Of a stretch of DNA of 64,000 nt, positions 17,070 to 25,838 are shown piece after piece. The notes under the pieces were generated by a model. It saw nothing but the letters and a program-made list of their open reading frames with translations, ran no database searches and was not told the origin of the DNA. The DNA is from Burkholderiaceae bacterium. GTDB lineage: Bacteria; Pseudomonadota; Gammaproteobacteria; Burkholderiales; Burkholderiaceae_C. The DNA is taken from positions 1-64,000 of the forward strand of contig JAEUOU010000018.1 of assembly GCA_016790575.1 (NCBI GenBank). The letters run 5' to 3'. A program made the position numbers and the translations under genes. The stretch's first letter is position 1; every line of letters begins with the position of its first letter.

Positions 17070-18098
17070 TCACTCGGTCACACAGGCGCGCAGCCAGGCA
17101 AAGGCCGGGTGCGGGCCGGGCAGCACCGGGTCGGCCGCCGTGTCCATCAGGCGCAGGCCGCGGTTGCTGTGGGCCAGCAGCACCACGGCCGAGCGGCTGG
17201 CCGCGTGGCCCAGGGCCAGCGCGCGCACCCCGTCCACCTTGCCCCACTGGAAAAACGTGCCATTGGCCACTTCGATGCCCCAGCCCAGCCCCCAGGCCAG
17301 TGCCGGGTCCACCGGCAGCGGCGGCCCGTCCAGCTGCACCGCCTGCCCGCGCGGCAGCCGCACCGCCGGCGTGAGCCAGCGGCGGGCCGTGGCGGGCGCC
17401 AGCAGCCGCCTGTCCAGCACCGCGGCCAGAAAACGGGCGTAGTCGGGCGCCGTGGTCTGCAGCGACCAGGCCGCCTGGGCGTGGGCGGGGCGGTGCTTGG
17501 GCAGCGGCTCGTGGCCGTCGTGCGGCACGGCATGGTCGGCTTCAAAGCCGGGCTGCCACTCGAAACTGGTGCGGGCCATGCCCAGCGGCCCGAACAGGCG
17601 CTGCTGCGCCAGCGCTTCCAGCGGCTCGCCCGCCACCGCCTCGACCACCAGTTGCAGCCAGGCAAAACCGGTGCTGGCATAGCTGAAGCGGCTGCCCGGC
17701 TCGAACCACAGCCGCAGCGGCTGCTCGCCGCGCAGGTTGGGCAGGCCCGCAGTGTGGGTGAGCAGGTGGCGGGCGGTGACCCCTGACGCCAGCAGGGCGG
17801 GCGGGATGTCGCCCTGCCGGTAGTCGGCCAGCGGGCGGTCCAGGGCCAGCAGGCCGGCGTCCACCAGCTGCAGTGCCAGGCAGGCGGCCACCGGTTTGCT
17901 CAGCGACGCGGCGTCAAATACCGTGTCCGGGCCCACCGGCTGGCCGCCGGCCCGGCCGGTCACGCCGGCGGTGACCACCGTCACCACACCGTCCACGACC
18001 GTGGCCACGGCGGCGCCGGGAATGGACTCAGCGGCGATGCGGGTGTGCAGGGCGCTCCGGGGCCCCCGCCCCTCAGCCGTCCAACCCGTCACCGCCAC
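17070..18098 (-). CDS. Serine beta-lactamase-family hydrolase
   Basis: A 342-residue class C beta-lactamase/DD-peptidase-like hydrolase. The active-site Ser-x-x-Lys is SLSK (in FDAASLSKPVAA), the second motif Tyr is in FSYASTGF, and HTAGLP is typical of the esterase/peptidase subgroup. No signal peptide is evident, so it may be cytosolic. The GTG start at 18098 overlaps the arfB 3' end by 26 nt. Substrate unknown. Confidence 0.85.
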   Translation of the reverse strand: MAVTGWTAEGRGPRSALHTRIAAESIPGAAVATVVDGVVTVVTAGVTGRAGGQPVGPDTVFDAASLSKPVAACLALQLVDAGLLALDRPLADYRQGDIPPALLASGVTARHLLTHTAGLPNLRGEQPLRLWFEPGSRFSYASTGFAWLQLVVEAVAGEPLEALAQQRLFGPLGMARTSFEWQPGFEADHAVPHDGHEPLPKHRPAHAQAAWSLQTTAPDYARFLAAVLDRRLLAPATARRWLTPAVRLPRGQAVQLDGPPLPVDPALAWGLGWGIEVANGTFFQWGKVDGVRALALGHAASRSAVVLLAHSNRGLRLMDTAADPVLPGPHPAFAWLRACVTE

Positions 18099-18510
18099 CT
18101 ACCCGTCCGCGCCGCTGTTTGATGCCCGCCCGCAACGCCTTGCCCTGAAGCCGCCGCTGGCGTGATGCCAGGGTCGGCCGGGTGGGTCGTCGGCGTTTGG
18201 GCGCGGCGGCGACGCTGTCGACCAGTTCCTGAAGGCGGGCCAGGGCGTCAATGCGGTTGGCGGTCTGGGTGCGGTGGGACTGAGCCTTGATGATGACGAC
18301 GCCGTCCTCGGTGATGCGCTGGTCGTGCAGTGCCCGCAGGCGGGCCTTCACTTCTTCGGGTAACGACGAAGTGGCAATCTCAAAGCGCAGGTGTACGGCA
18401 CTGGAGACCTTGTTGACGTTCTGCCCGCCCGCACCTTGTGCCCTCATGGCGGTGAACAAGACCTCATCCTCGCGAACGGTGAGGGAGGACGGGAGCGTGG
18501 ATCGGTTCAC
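18073..18510 (-). CDS. arfB: Peptidyl-tRNA hydrolase ArfB (ribosome rescue)
   Basis: A 145-residue RF-type protein that frees stalled ribosomes. The catalytic GGQ is in RAQGAGGQNVNKVSSAVHLRF, and the basic tail (KRRRPTRPTLASRQRRLQGKALRAGIKQRRGR) is the part that enters the mRNA channel. No ATG suits; I chose GTG at 18510 (VNRSTLPSSLTVRED), giving a near-standard length. Longer upstream reading has no family similarity. Confidence 0.92.
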   Translation of the reverse strand: MNRSTLPSSLTVREDEVLFTAMRAQGAGGQNVNKVSSAVHLRFEIATSSLPEEVKARLRALHDQRITEDGVVIIKAQSHRTQTANRIDALARLQELVDSVAAAPKRRRPTRPTLASRQRRLQGKALRAGIKQRRGRVGGGDGLDG

Positions 18511-18633
18511 TGTCTGAGCGCGGGTTGCGTTGGCGGTTGGAGGCAAGTGCGGCGTTGGCGCATGGTAGCGCGGACAGCCGACCAATTCCCCGCCGCATTG
18601 CGGGGAATAGGCGCACTTCGTACCATCGCCCAT

Positions 18634-18773
18634 CCCTTCAAGGGGAGTAGCGAGCCGGCAGCCCTCTTTTGAGATGGGGATCCGGTGGCGTCAACCGTCA
18701 ATACGCAGGCTGCACATGCAGTCCGCCGGTTGCGCCGGCACCGGCTAACCCGGTTGTCACGCAAGACCTTGCG
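18634..18773 (+). ncRNA. yybP-ykoY (manganese) riboswitch
   Basis: Conserved elements are in order: AAGGGGAGTAGCGAGCCGGC (18640-), GGCGTCAA, CACCGGCTAACCCGG and GCAAGACCTTGCG (18762-). P1 is formed by CAAGG (18639-18643) and CCTTG (18767-18771). CGCAAG (18760-18765) can instead pair with CTTGCG (18768-18773). Sits upstream of a TerC-family gene, a common partner of this Mn2+-sensing class. Confidence 0.88.
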
Positions 18774-18794
18774 GGTGTTTTTCAACACCTTTTT
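18774..18794 (+). terminator. Riboswitch expression-platform terminator
   Basis: GGTGTT-TTTC-AACACC-TTTTT directly after the riboswitch core and 18 bp before the terC ATG. Likely read-through when manganese is bound, as in transcriptional yybP-ykoY switches. Confidence 0.75.
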
Positions 18795-18811
18795 CTGCGA
18801 GGTTCTTGCTG

Positions 18812-19762
18812 ATGGATACCATCGTTCCAGTCTGGTTGTGGGTTGTCTTTGTCGCCATTGTGCTGGCGGCGTTGTTCGTGGACTTTGTCGTGCTCAAGAA
18901 GCAGGGCGCGCATGAGGTGGGCGTGCGCGAGGCGCTGAACTGGTCCGTGCTCTGGGTGGCGTTGAGTCTGGCCTTCAACGGACTGCTGTGGTGGGCGGTG
19001 AAAGACACCACCGGTTCGACCGCCATCGCCACCGAGAAGTCGCTCGAGTTCCTGACCGGTTACCTGATCGAGAAGAGCCTGGCGGTGGACAACATCTTTG
19101 TCTTCCTGATGATCTTCACCTACTTTGCGGTGCCGCCGGCCTACCAGAAGCGGGTGCTGATGATCGGCATCATCGGCGCCATCGTGCTGCGCACCATCAT
19201 GATCCTGGTCGGAGCCTGGCTGCTGGAGCAGTTCCACTGGGTGCTGTATGTGTTCGGCGCCTTCCTGATCCTGACCGGCATCAAGATGTGGTGGGCTGCC
19301 GGCAAGGAGGCCAGCCTGGACGACAACCCCGCGCTCAAGCTGCTGCGCAAGGTGCTGCCGGTGAGCAAGCAGTTTGACGGCGAAAAATTCTGGACCGTGG
19401 AAAACGGCAAGAAGATCGCCACGCCGCTGCTGATGGTGATCGCCCTGGTGGCACTGACCGACGTGATCTTCGCAGTCGATTCGATCCCCGCCATCTTCGC
19501 CATCACCAAGGACCCGTTCATCGTGCTGACCAGCAACGTGTTCGCCATCCTGGGCCTGCGCGCGATGTTCTTCCTGCTGCAGGCGGCGGCCAGCCGCTTC
19601 CACCTGCTGAACTACGGCCTGGCGGTGATCCTGGTCTTCATCGGTACCAAGATGATGCTGATCGACATCTTCAAGATTCCGGTGGCGGTGTCGCTGGGCG
19701 TGGTGCTCGGCATCCTGGCGATCACGATGGTCTGGAGCGCCAAGACCGCGCCCAACACCTGA
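18812..19762 (+). CDS. TerC-family membrane protein (probable Mn2+ exporter/homeostasis)
   Basis: A 316-residue polytopic inner-membrane protein of the TerC/Alx family. Acidic motifs in membrane segments are visible (FVDFVVL, EKSLAVDNIFVF, LTDVIFAVDSIPAIFAIT). Start ATG 18812 has GCGAGG at good spacing; an in-frame TTG six bases earlier is less likely. Family members act in manganese export or metallation of secreted proteins, and the upstream Mn riboswitch supports this role. Monocistronic: a strong terminator follows. Confidence 0.93.
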   Translation: MDTIVPVWLWVVFVAIVLAALFVDFVVLKKQGAHEVGVREALNWSVLWVALSLAFNGLLWWAVKDTTGSTAIATEKSLEFLTGYLIEKSLAVDNIFVFLMIFTYFAVPPAYQKRVLMIGIIGAIVLRTIMILVGAWLLEQFHWVLYVFGAFLILTGIKMWWAAGKEASLDDNPALKLLRKVLPVSKQFDGEKFWTVENGKKIATPLLMVIALVALTDVIFAVDSIPAIFAITKDPFIVLTSNVFAILGLRAMFFLLQAAASRFHLLNYGLAVILVFIGTKMMLIDIFKIPVAVSLGVVLGILAITMVWSAKTAPNT

Positions 19763-19794
19763 GTCTGCCCCACCCGAGGCCGGGTGGACTTTGT

Positions 19795-19836
19795 TGGCCG
19801 GTGGGTGCCCCAACAGGCGCCTGCCGGCCATTTTTT
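19795..19836 (+). terminator. Terminator after terC
   Basis: GGCCGG (19796-19801) pairs with CCGGCC (19824-19829), extended by GGGTGCC/GGCGCCT, followed by six T. Confidence 0.8.
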
Positions 19837-19850
19837 CGATGAAAATGACC

Positions 19851-19895
19851 AATACCCGTCGTAGATTGGTCTTTTTGCGCTATTAAAATAACAGC
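19851..19895 (+). repeat. Dispersed repeat, copy 5
   Basis: AATACCCGTCGTAGATTGGTC, then TTTTTGCGCTATTAAAATAACA. Intergenic between terC and the SDR gene. This is the closest relative of the copy inside puuD. Confidence 0.85.
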
Positions 19896-19948
19896 TTACG
19901 GCCGTGTTGCGACTTGTCTTTGATCCAGGTCGCGGAGGCGTCCTGTTC

Positions 19949-20758
19949 TTACTGCGCAGTCCACCCGCCGTCGATGGGGATGGCCGCGCCGGTGAGGTTG
20001 TGCGCGGCCGGTTCGCACAGCCAGACCACGGTGCGGGCGATCTCCGAGGGCAGTGAAGTGCGTCCGCTGGGCTGTTTCTCGCGCAACAGGTCGCGGATGC
20101 CGGCTTCGCGGTCGCCGCCGAAGGCGTTGGCGCGGGCCACGATCTGCGGCTCGATGATGGCGGTTTCGGTCCAGCCGGGGCAGATGCAGTTGGCGGTGAC
20201 GCCGCCCGTGCCCCGGTTGCCGGCAGCGGCGGCCTCCAGCGCGGTGACCCGCGTCAGGCCGACCAGGCCGAACTTGGCTGCCACGTAGGGCGCCTTGTTG
20301 ACCGAGGCCACCAGGCCATGCACCGAGGCGATGTTGACGATGCGGCCGTAGCCGCGCTGCACCATGCCGGGCAGCGCGCGGCGGGTGGTGTCGAAAGCGG
20401 CCGAGAGGTTGACGGCAAGGATTGCGTCCCAGCGCGCGCGGGGCATCTCGGCCAGCGGCGCGGTGTGCTGGATGCCGGCGTTGTTGACCAGAATGTCCAG
20501 CGGCCCGCCGGCCAGCACGGCGTCCATCATCGCGTCCAAGGCGGCGGGGTCCGCCAGGTTGTGGTCCAGGCTCTGCACCGCGCCGGAGCCGGCGGCGGCC
20601 ACGGCGGCGCAGGCCTGCGCATGCACCGCCGCGTCGGGCAGGCCGTGCAGCAGCACAGTGGCGCCGGCGCGGGCCAGTTCGGTGGCCATGGCCAGGCCGA
20701 TGCCCTGGACCGAGCCGGTGACAAGGGCGCGGCGGCCCTGAAGAAAGGTGTCGCTCAT
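19949..20758 (-). CDS. 3-hydroxybutyrate dehydrogenase-like SDR
   Basis: A 269-residue NAD(P)-dependent short-chain dehydrogenase. Cofactor motif TGSVQGIG, NNAG (NNAGIQHTAPLAEMP), catalytic Ser in ASVHGLVASVNK and YVAAK with Tyr/Lys. The AGIQH and SVHGLVAS...K signatures match D-3-hydroxybutyrate dehydrogenases that turn the PHB breakdown product into acetoacetate. Start at MSDTFLQGR. It follows an acyl-CoA ligase gene with a 63-bp gap; ligase plus dehydrogenase fits acetoacetate or 3-hydroxyacid metabolism, though the exact substrate is uncertain. Confidence 0.88.
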   Translation of the reverse strand: MSDTFLQGRRALVTGSVQGIGLAMATELARAGATVLLHGLPDAAVHAQACAAVAAAGSGAVQSLDHNLADPAALDAMMDAVLAGGPLDILVNNAGIQHTAPLAEMPRARWDAILAVNLSAAFDTTRRALPGMVQRGYGRIVNIASVHGLVASVNKAPYVAAKFGLVGLTRVTALEAAAAGNRGTGGVTANCICPGWTETAIIEPQIVARANAFGGDREAGIRDLLREKQPSGRTSLPSEIARTVVWLCEPAAHNLTGAAIPIDGGWTAQ

Positions 20759-20821
20759 GGCGGGTGTCTCCTGTGAATGCGGGGTGACGGTTGACGCGAT
20801 CGGGGCCGGCCTCACCGGTGT

Positions 20822-22375
20822 TCAGCCGGCGGGCGGCACGGATGCCGGCGCGCGCAGGCGCTCGCGCAGTGCGGTCTTGAGCACCTTGCCGTAGTTGTTC
20901 TTGGGCAGTTCCGGCACGATGTGCCAGGCCTTGGGCCGCTTGAAGCGGCCCATCTGCGCCAGGCAGTGCGCGTCTAGCGCGGCCACCGTCAGTGCCACGC
21001 CCGGCATCGGCACCACAAAGGCCACCACCACCTCGCCCCACTCCGGATCGGGTGCGCCGACCACGGCCACTTCGGCCACGCCGGGCGCGGTGAGCAGCAC
21101 CTCCTCCACCTCGCGCGGGTAGATGTTGGAGCCGCCGCTGATGATCAGGTCCTTGCTGCGGTCCTTGAGGGTGAGGAAGCCCTCGTCGTCCAGGCAACCC
21201 ACGTCACCGGTGAACAGCCAGCCGTCGCGGATGGCGGCTGCGGTCGCCTCGGGGTTGCGCCAGTAGCCGGCCATCACGCTGTCGCCGCGCACCAGCACCT
21301 CGCCGACCTCGCCGGTGGGCAGCGGGTTGCCGCTTTCGTCGGCGATGCGCACCCGCACCGGCGTCTGCGCCACACCCACCGACGCCACCCGATCGCCGTG
21401 GCGGGGGTGGGCGGTGTCGGCCAGCACGGCACGCGACAGCGCCGTGCCCACCATCGGTGTCTCGCCCTGGCCGTAGATCTGCACGAAGCGTGGCCCCATC
21501 ACGCGCAGCGCGCGCTCGATGTCGGCCCGGTACATCGGCGCCCCCCCGTAGACGATGGTCTTGAACGCGCGGGCGCAGTCGGCTGCCGTGATGCCGGCGG
21601 CCTCGGCGTGGTCCACCAGGCGCTTGACGATGGTGGGCGCCGCAAACGTGGACAGCGGCCCCAGCGCCCAGCCCAGTTCGAACAGTTCCGCCGGATCGAC
21701 CCCGCCCGAGGCCGGCACCACGTGGGACGCGCCAGCCATCAGGTGCGGAATCGCGTAAATGCCGGCGCCGTGCGAGATCGGCGCACCGTAGACGATGTGG
21801 TCCTGCCGCGCCACCGGGTCAACGTCGACGAAGTAGGTCAGGCCCATGGTCATCAGGTTGCGGTGCGTGAGCATCACACCCTTGGGCCGGCCGGTGGTGC
21901 CGCTGGTGTAGAACAGCCAGGCCAGGTCGTCGGGGCCGCGTTCGGCCAGCGGTTCCAGGGGCAGGCCCGGCATCGGCTCGAACAGCGCGTCGCAGGCCGT
22001 GGATTCAATATCGAACTGGTGCGCCAGACCCGCCAGCGGCCCCGGGGCCACGTCGGCGGTGACGAAGGCCAGGCGGGCCTGCGCGTTGTCGATGATCCAC
22101 TCCACCTCGCGCGGATGCAGTTTGGCGTTGACCGGCACCACCGCCGCGCCGGCCAGCCACAGGCCCCACAGCAGTTCCAGGTAGCGCGGATGGTTGCGCA
22201 GAAACAGCACCACCCGGTCGCCGGTGGCCAGGCCGTCGGCGCGCAGCCGCTGCGCCAGCGCCAGGCTGCGGCGCGCCCACTGGTCGTGGCTGGCCCAGGG
22301 CCTGGTGCCGAAAAAGAGGGCGGGGCGGTCCGGGTCGAGCAGGGCCTGGCGGAGCAGCAGATGAGCAAGGTTCAT
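20822..22375 (-). CDS. Acyl-CoA synthetase (AMP-forming)
   Basis: A 517-residue ANL-superfamily ligase activating a carboxylic acid as its CoA thioester. The P-loop is [15 protein letters not shown]; the adenylation motif appears as IYGQGETP and [23 protein letters not shown]; the hinge and catalytic Lys region are [23 protein letters not shown] and [15 protein letters not shown]. Start ATG 22375 (MNLAHLLL). Divergent from a PAS-LuxR regulator across a perfect palindrome and upstream of the SDR gene. Substrate unknown; medium-chain or aromatic acids are possible. Confidence 0.9.
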   Translation of the reverse strand: MNLAHLLLRQALLDPDRPALFFGTRPWASHDQWARRSLALAQRLRADGLATGDRVVLFLRNHPRYLELLWGLWLAGAAVVPVNAKLHPREVEWIIDNAQARLAFVTADVAPGPLAGLAHQFDIESTACDALFEPMPGLPLEPLAERGPDDLAWLFYTSGTTGRPKGVMLTHRNLMTMGLTYFVDVDPVARQDHIVYGAPISHGAGIYAIPHLMAGASHVVPASGGVDPAELFELGWALGPLSTFAAPTIVKRLVDHAEAAGITAADCARAFKTIVYGGAPMYRADIERALRVMGPRFVQIYGQGETPMVGTALSRAVLADTAHPRHGDRVASVGVAQTPVRVRIADESGNPLPTGEVGEVLVRGDSVMAGYWRNPEATAAAIRDGWLFTGDVGCLDDEGFLTLKDRSKDLIISGGSNIYPREVEEVLLTAPGVAEVAVVGAPDPEWGEVVVAFVVPMPGVALTVAALDAHCLAQMGRFKRPKAWHIVPELPKNNYGKVLKTALRERLRAPASVPPAG

Positions 22376-22410
22376 GGGCCGCACGATAGCCGGATGGCCC
22401 CGGCTTTGAA

Positions 22411-22430
22411 ATACGGTATGAATACCGTAT
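22411..22430. promoter_or_regulatory. Palindromic operator between ligase and luxR genes
   Basis: ATACGGTA-TGAA-TACCGTAT, a perfect 8-bp inverted repeat centred in the 69-bp gap between the divergent starts. Likely binding site of the adjacent LuxR-type regulator. Confidence 0.7.
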
Positions 22431-22444
22431 ATTCACCGCCGACC

Positions 22445-22975
22445 ATGCCGGATCAGGACGACTTTCTGCTGGCGCCCGCCGCGCTGTGCGTGACGCGCGA
22501 GCGACTCATCGCCCGTTGCAACGCCGCGTTTGGCGAGCTGTTCGGCTATGACACGACCGAACTGGTGGGGCAGTCGATCAGCGGGCTGTATCCGTCGCCG
22601 CAGGAGTTCGAGCGCACTGGCGCGCGCGGCTACCCGCGCATGCGGCGCGACGGCCGCTACGAGGACGAGCGCCTGATGCGGCGCCACGACGGCGAGCTGA
22701 TCTGGTGCCGGGTGCGCGGCCACGCGGCCGACGCCACCGACCCCGCCCGGCACGCGGTGTGGTGTTTCGAGGCCCTGGGCCCGGTGCAGGCGCCGGCCGC
22801 GCGCCTGAGCCCGCGCGAGCGCGAGGTGGTGACCCAACTGGCACACGGCCTGACCAGCAAGCAGATCGCCCGCGAGCTGGGCCTGAGCCCGCGCACGGTG
22901 GAAATGCACCGCGCCAGGCTGCTGCGCAAGCTGGGGGTGCGCAGCACCACGCAGCTGCTCGCGCATCTGGCCTGA
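22445..22975 (+). CDS. PAS-LuxR transcriptional regulator
   Basis: A 176-residue regulator. An N-terminal PAS domain (residues about 15-105, [26 protein letters not shown]) precedes a LuxR/GerE helix-turn-helix ([45 protein letters not shown]). No receiver domain, so it probably senses a ligand directly. Start 22445; an in-frame ATG at 22418 would overlap the palindrome. Expected to control the divergent ligase-SDR operon. Confidence 0.88.
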   Translation: MPDQDDFLLAPAALCVTRERLIARCNAAFGELFGYDTTELVGQSISGLYPSPQEFERTGARGYPRMRRDGRYEDERLMRRHDGELIWCRVRGHAADATDPARHAVWCFEALGPVQAPAARLSPREREVVTQLAHGLTSKQIARELGLSPRTVEMHRARLLRKLGVRSTTQLLAHLA

Positions 22976-23015
22976 GCGGGGGCGTGCACAACCGCACAGG
23001 CGTGGCCACCCCCGA

Positions 23016-23639
23016 TCAGGACGGGGCCGGGGGCAAACCCAGCAGGCCGCGTCGCAAACGTTCGTCCGCAGGGTGGGCGCCGATGAACACTGCCAGGAGC
23101 GCGTCGTACAGGTCCTCGCCGGGAATCGGCGGACCTTGAAGTGCGCCGTTGATTCTCAGCTCGGTTCCCTGGCCTGGCAGATAGTCGAGCGAGACCGTGT
23201 CCGACTTTCGCCGGGAGCCGGCCTGCTCGAACCGATCGGTCAGCTGTTGCAGGCGGTCGGCCAATCGGTCCCGTACGGCTTGCGTGCTATTGCGGGAAAC
23301 CCCGCGGGTGAGCGCCTGGGCCAGTTCTCGGGCAGCCACATTGCGCAGCAAGCGAATCTCCAGACGCTTCGGTCCGCTTTGGCCACTGGCTTCGGCATGG
23401 CTGGTCGCGGGTTGGGGCAGGTATAGCGCCGCCGCATAACCGCGAATCACGGAAACGGCGCGCACCCCAAGGCCGTTGAGGCGCAGCGGCTGGCCTGCCA
23501 GCACGACCCTATCCTCGAAGGTTTGGCCTTCGAACTGGAGCGGCGCGGCCACACTGAGCGGATTTGCCACCGCGGCGAGGCTCAAGATCAGCACCCAGCG
23601 CGGGGCGCTTGACGGAAAACGGAACGAAATGGCACGCAT
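23016..23639 (-). CDS. Exported chalcone isomerase-like protein
   Basis: A 207-residue protein with an N-terminal signal sequence (WVLILSLAAVANPLSVAA) and a chalcone-isomerase-like domain (FEDRVVLAGQPLRLNGLGVRAVSVIRGYAAALYLP; IPGEDLYDALLAVFIG). Bacterial members of this fold are usually not flavonoid enzymes. Start at MRAISFRFP. It is divergent from the DsbG-like gene. A second protein of this fold is encoded at 40701-41267. Confidence 0.8.
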   Translation of the reverse strand: MRAISFRFPSSAPRWVLILSLAAVANPLSVAAPLQFEGQTFEDRVVLAGQPLRLNGLGVRAVSVIRGYAAALYLPQPATSHAEASGQSGPKRLEIRLLRNVAARELAQALTRGVSRNSTQAVRDRLADRLQQLTDRFEQAGSRRKSDTVSLDYLPGQGTELRINGALQGPPIPGEDLYDALLAVFIGAHPADERLRRGLLGLPPAPS

Positions 23640-23746
23640 GGGCTGATTAACGCACAGGCCGTGTGGGGCGCCGACCGGGGCGGGACGGGAACGCGCTACC
23701 ATGCGCGCACTGATTAACCTGCGGGGCACCATTCCCCTTTCGAGTC

Positions 23747-24343
23747 ATGAAACGTCGATCCCTGTTAGTTCTGTCCCTGGGTGGGGCGGCCGTTGCGCTG
23801 GCAGCTTGCGGCAAGAAGGAGAGCGAAGTCCCGGCCGTACCTGCACCGGCCAAGGTCACTCCGCGTGCCCCAACCGTGGAAGCCCTGGCGGAGGTCCGGG
23901 GGTTCACCGTCGGAGCGTTGATGAGCGCGAACCCGGTCTACGTTTTTTTTGATCCGCAATGCCCACATTGCGCCAAATTGTGGGAAGCAGCCAAGCCTTT
24001 GCACAGCAAGGTCAAATTTGTCTGGGCCCCGGTGGCTTTGCTCAATGCCAGCAGCCTGCCACAGGGCGCGGCCATCCTGGGCGCCGCCGATCCTGTGGCC
24101 GCGATGAACGAACATGAGGGGTCGTTGCTGGCCAAGAAAGGTGGCATCTCGGCCCCCGGCACACCACCGGCCGACCTTGCGCAGGCCATCAAGACGAACA
24201 CGGGTCTGATGGAGGCCTTCGGGGCGACCGGCGTGCCCTTCACCGTCGCCCGCAACCTGCGTACCGGCCAGATGGCCAAAGGGGACGGTTCGATGTCGAC
24301 CGCCGACCTGGCCAAGCTGATAGGGGTTGACGGGCCGCAATAG
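23747..24343 (+). CDS. DsbG/DsbC-like thioredoxin-fold lipoprotein
   Basis: A 198-residue periplasmic thiol:disulfide protein. Lipobox LAAC (MKRRSLLVLSLGGAAVALAACGKKE), redox motif CPHC in VFFDPQCPHCAKLW and a cis-Pro loop TGVPFTV. It lacks the DsbC dimerisation domain. It may protect or isomerise periplasmic disulfides. Confidence 0.9.
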   Translation: MKRRSLLVLSLGGAAVALAACGKKESEVPAVPAPAKVTPRAPTVEALAEVRGFTVGALMSANPVYVFFDPQCPHCAKLWEAAKPLHSKVKFVWAPVALLNASSLPQGAAILGAADPVAAMNEHEGSLLAKKGGISAPGTPPADLAQAIKTNTGLMEAFGATGVPFTVARNLRTGQMAKGDGSMSTADLAKLIGVDGPQ

Positions 24344-24484
24344 CCCGAGCCACCAGCCGCACAGGGCAGGTGCCGGGGCGGTAGTTGAGGGGACGGATCA
24401 TGAGAGCGGCAAGCCCGTTTTGGCTATGGGCGGGGGAATGGACAAGCCGGCGGACGCTGCCCGCCGAGGCGAGTGCCGGAGGGC

Positions 24485-24616
24485 CTAGCGACCGAGGCGC
24501 TGTGGCGGGCGTGGCGACAGCAGACGCGCGCGCTGAAGCGCAATGAATTCGCGGATGCCCCACACCATGCAGGCGGGCAGCGCAAGCAGCCGGAAGAAGG
24601 GAAAGGTTCGGTTCAT
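24485..24616 (-). CDS. Candidate 43-residue small protein
   Basis: A short ORF (MNRTFPFFRLLALPACMVWG, then IREFIALQRARLLSPRPPQR) in an otherwise empty 480-bp gap. The N-terminal half is hydrophobic and the C-terminal half strongly basic, the pattern of a small membrane-associated protein. No strong ribosome-binding site. I recognise no family. A nested inverted repeat lies about 50 bp upstream. Confidence 0.4.
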   Translation of the reverse strand: MNRTFPFFRLLALPACMVWGIREFIALQRARLLSPRPPQRLGR

Positions 24617-24664
24617 ACAGACTCTGGACGTGGTCCCGGGGGAGCTTGGCCGAAGTTAGCGTAG

Positions 24665-24706
24665 CGGGTCGATATGACAGGCGTGTGAATGCACATGGTC
24701 GACCCG
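24665..24706. repeat. Inverted repeat in the 24.3-24.8 kb gap
   Basis: CGGGTCGA (24665-24672) and TCGACCCG (24699-24706) form a perfect 8-bp inverted repeat, with TGTGAATGCACA nested inside. May be an operator or RNA structure. Apart from this and the small ORF, 24344-24823 holds nothing recognisable. Confidence 0.5.
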
Positions 24707-24823
24707 GCAGGCTCAACGGACATTGCGGTCGCAGGCGTCGCCAGGCGCTATGCTGGGCGGTGAAACCCGGCGCGAATCGGCCTTCGCCTGGGCGGGAGGC
24801 GGCTGGATGCCGAATGCTTGCGA

Positions 24824-25837
24824 ATGAGTTCATTGCGGTTGCCAGAGTTGCTGGCGCTCGAACGCCTGATCGAACTGGGTGGCGCCCATCTGCAGGCGCG
24901 GGATGCTTGTCGGATCGAACTCCGGGAGGGAGAAACCTTGCCGGTGCGGGTCGTGACTCTGGGCAATCCCGACCCTCAGGTTCCGGCAGTCGGCTATTTC
25001 GGGGGCGTTCACGGTCTGGAGCGGATCGGCGCCAGCGTCGTGATCGCCCACCTGCAGAATCTGGTGATGCGTCTTTCCTGGGACAGCACACTGCACCGGC
25101 AACTCGAAACCGTTCGCTTGGTCTTCATGCCGCTGGTCAACCCCGGCGGCATGGTTCTGGGCACCCGGGCGAATCCGAGGGGTGTCGACCTCATGCGCAA
25201 CGCGCCGGTGGATGCGGACGAACCGGTTCCGTTCCTGGTGGGTGGGCAGCGTACCAGTCCGGGGCTTCCCTGGTACCGAGGCCGGGCGGGTGAACCCCTG
25301 CAGGCTGAAAGCGCGGCCCTGTGTGCGGTGGTGGCGGAACAGTTGCTGACGAGGTCTTTCAGCCTGGCGGTGGACTGCCATTCCGGGTTCGGGGCCCGGG
25401 ACCGGGTATGGTTTCCCTACGCCGGCACGCGGACACCGATCGCGCACCTTGCTGAGTTGCATGCGCTGATGAAGGTGTTCGAGCAGTCCCATGCCCATCA
25501 CCGCTACCTGATCGAGCCCCAGAGCCAACAGTACCTGGCACATGGTGATCTCTGGGACCATCTGTATCGGCAGTCCCTGGCGCAGGGCCACGGTCTGTTT
25601 CTGCCGCTGACGCTCGAAATGGGCAGCTGGTTGTGGATTCGCAAGAATCCCCGGCAGCTGTTCTCGCGGCACGGCCTGTTCAATCCGCTGATCGAACACC
25701 GCCAGCAGCGTGTCCTGCGCCAGCATCTGACCCTGCTGGATTTTTTCGCCCGGGCCGCATGCAGTCATCCGCTGTGGCTGCCGCGGGGCGAATCGCGCGC
25801 CGCGCACCACGCGCAGGCATTGCAGGACTGGTACTGA
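24824..25837 (+). CDS. M14-type zinc carboxypeptidase-like protein
   Basis: A 337-residue protein with an M14-like zinc site: GGVHGLERIG (H-x-x-E) and a later metal His in LAVDCHSGFG, with the probable catalytic Glu in LPLTLEMGSW. No signal peptide, so cytosolic; likely acts on a small peptide or amide. Start ATG 24824; an in-frame TTG at 24818 is possible. The stop is 1 nt before the next gene's ATG, so the two are coupled. Confidence 0.8.
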   Translation: MSSLRLPELLALERLIELGGAHLQARDACRIELREGETLPVRVVTLGNPDPQVPAVGYFGGVHGLERIGASVVIAHLQNLVMRLSWDSTLHRQLETVRLVFMPLVNPGGMVLGTRANPRGVDLMRNAPVDADEPVPFLVGGQRTSPGLPWYRGRAGEPLQAESAALCAVVAEQLLTRSFSLAVDCHSGFGARDRVWFPYAGTRTPIAHLAELHALMKVFEQSHAHHRYLIEPQSQQYLAHGDLWDHLYRQSLAQGHGLFLPLTLEMGSWLWIRKNPRQLFSRHGLFNPLIEHRQQRVLRQHLTLLDFFARAACSHPLWLPRGESRAAHHAQALQDWY

Positions 25838-25838
25838 C

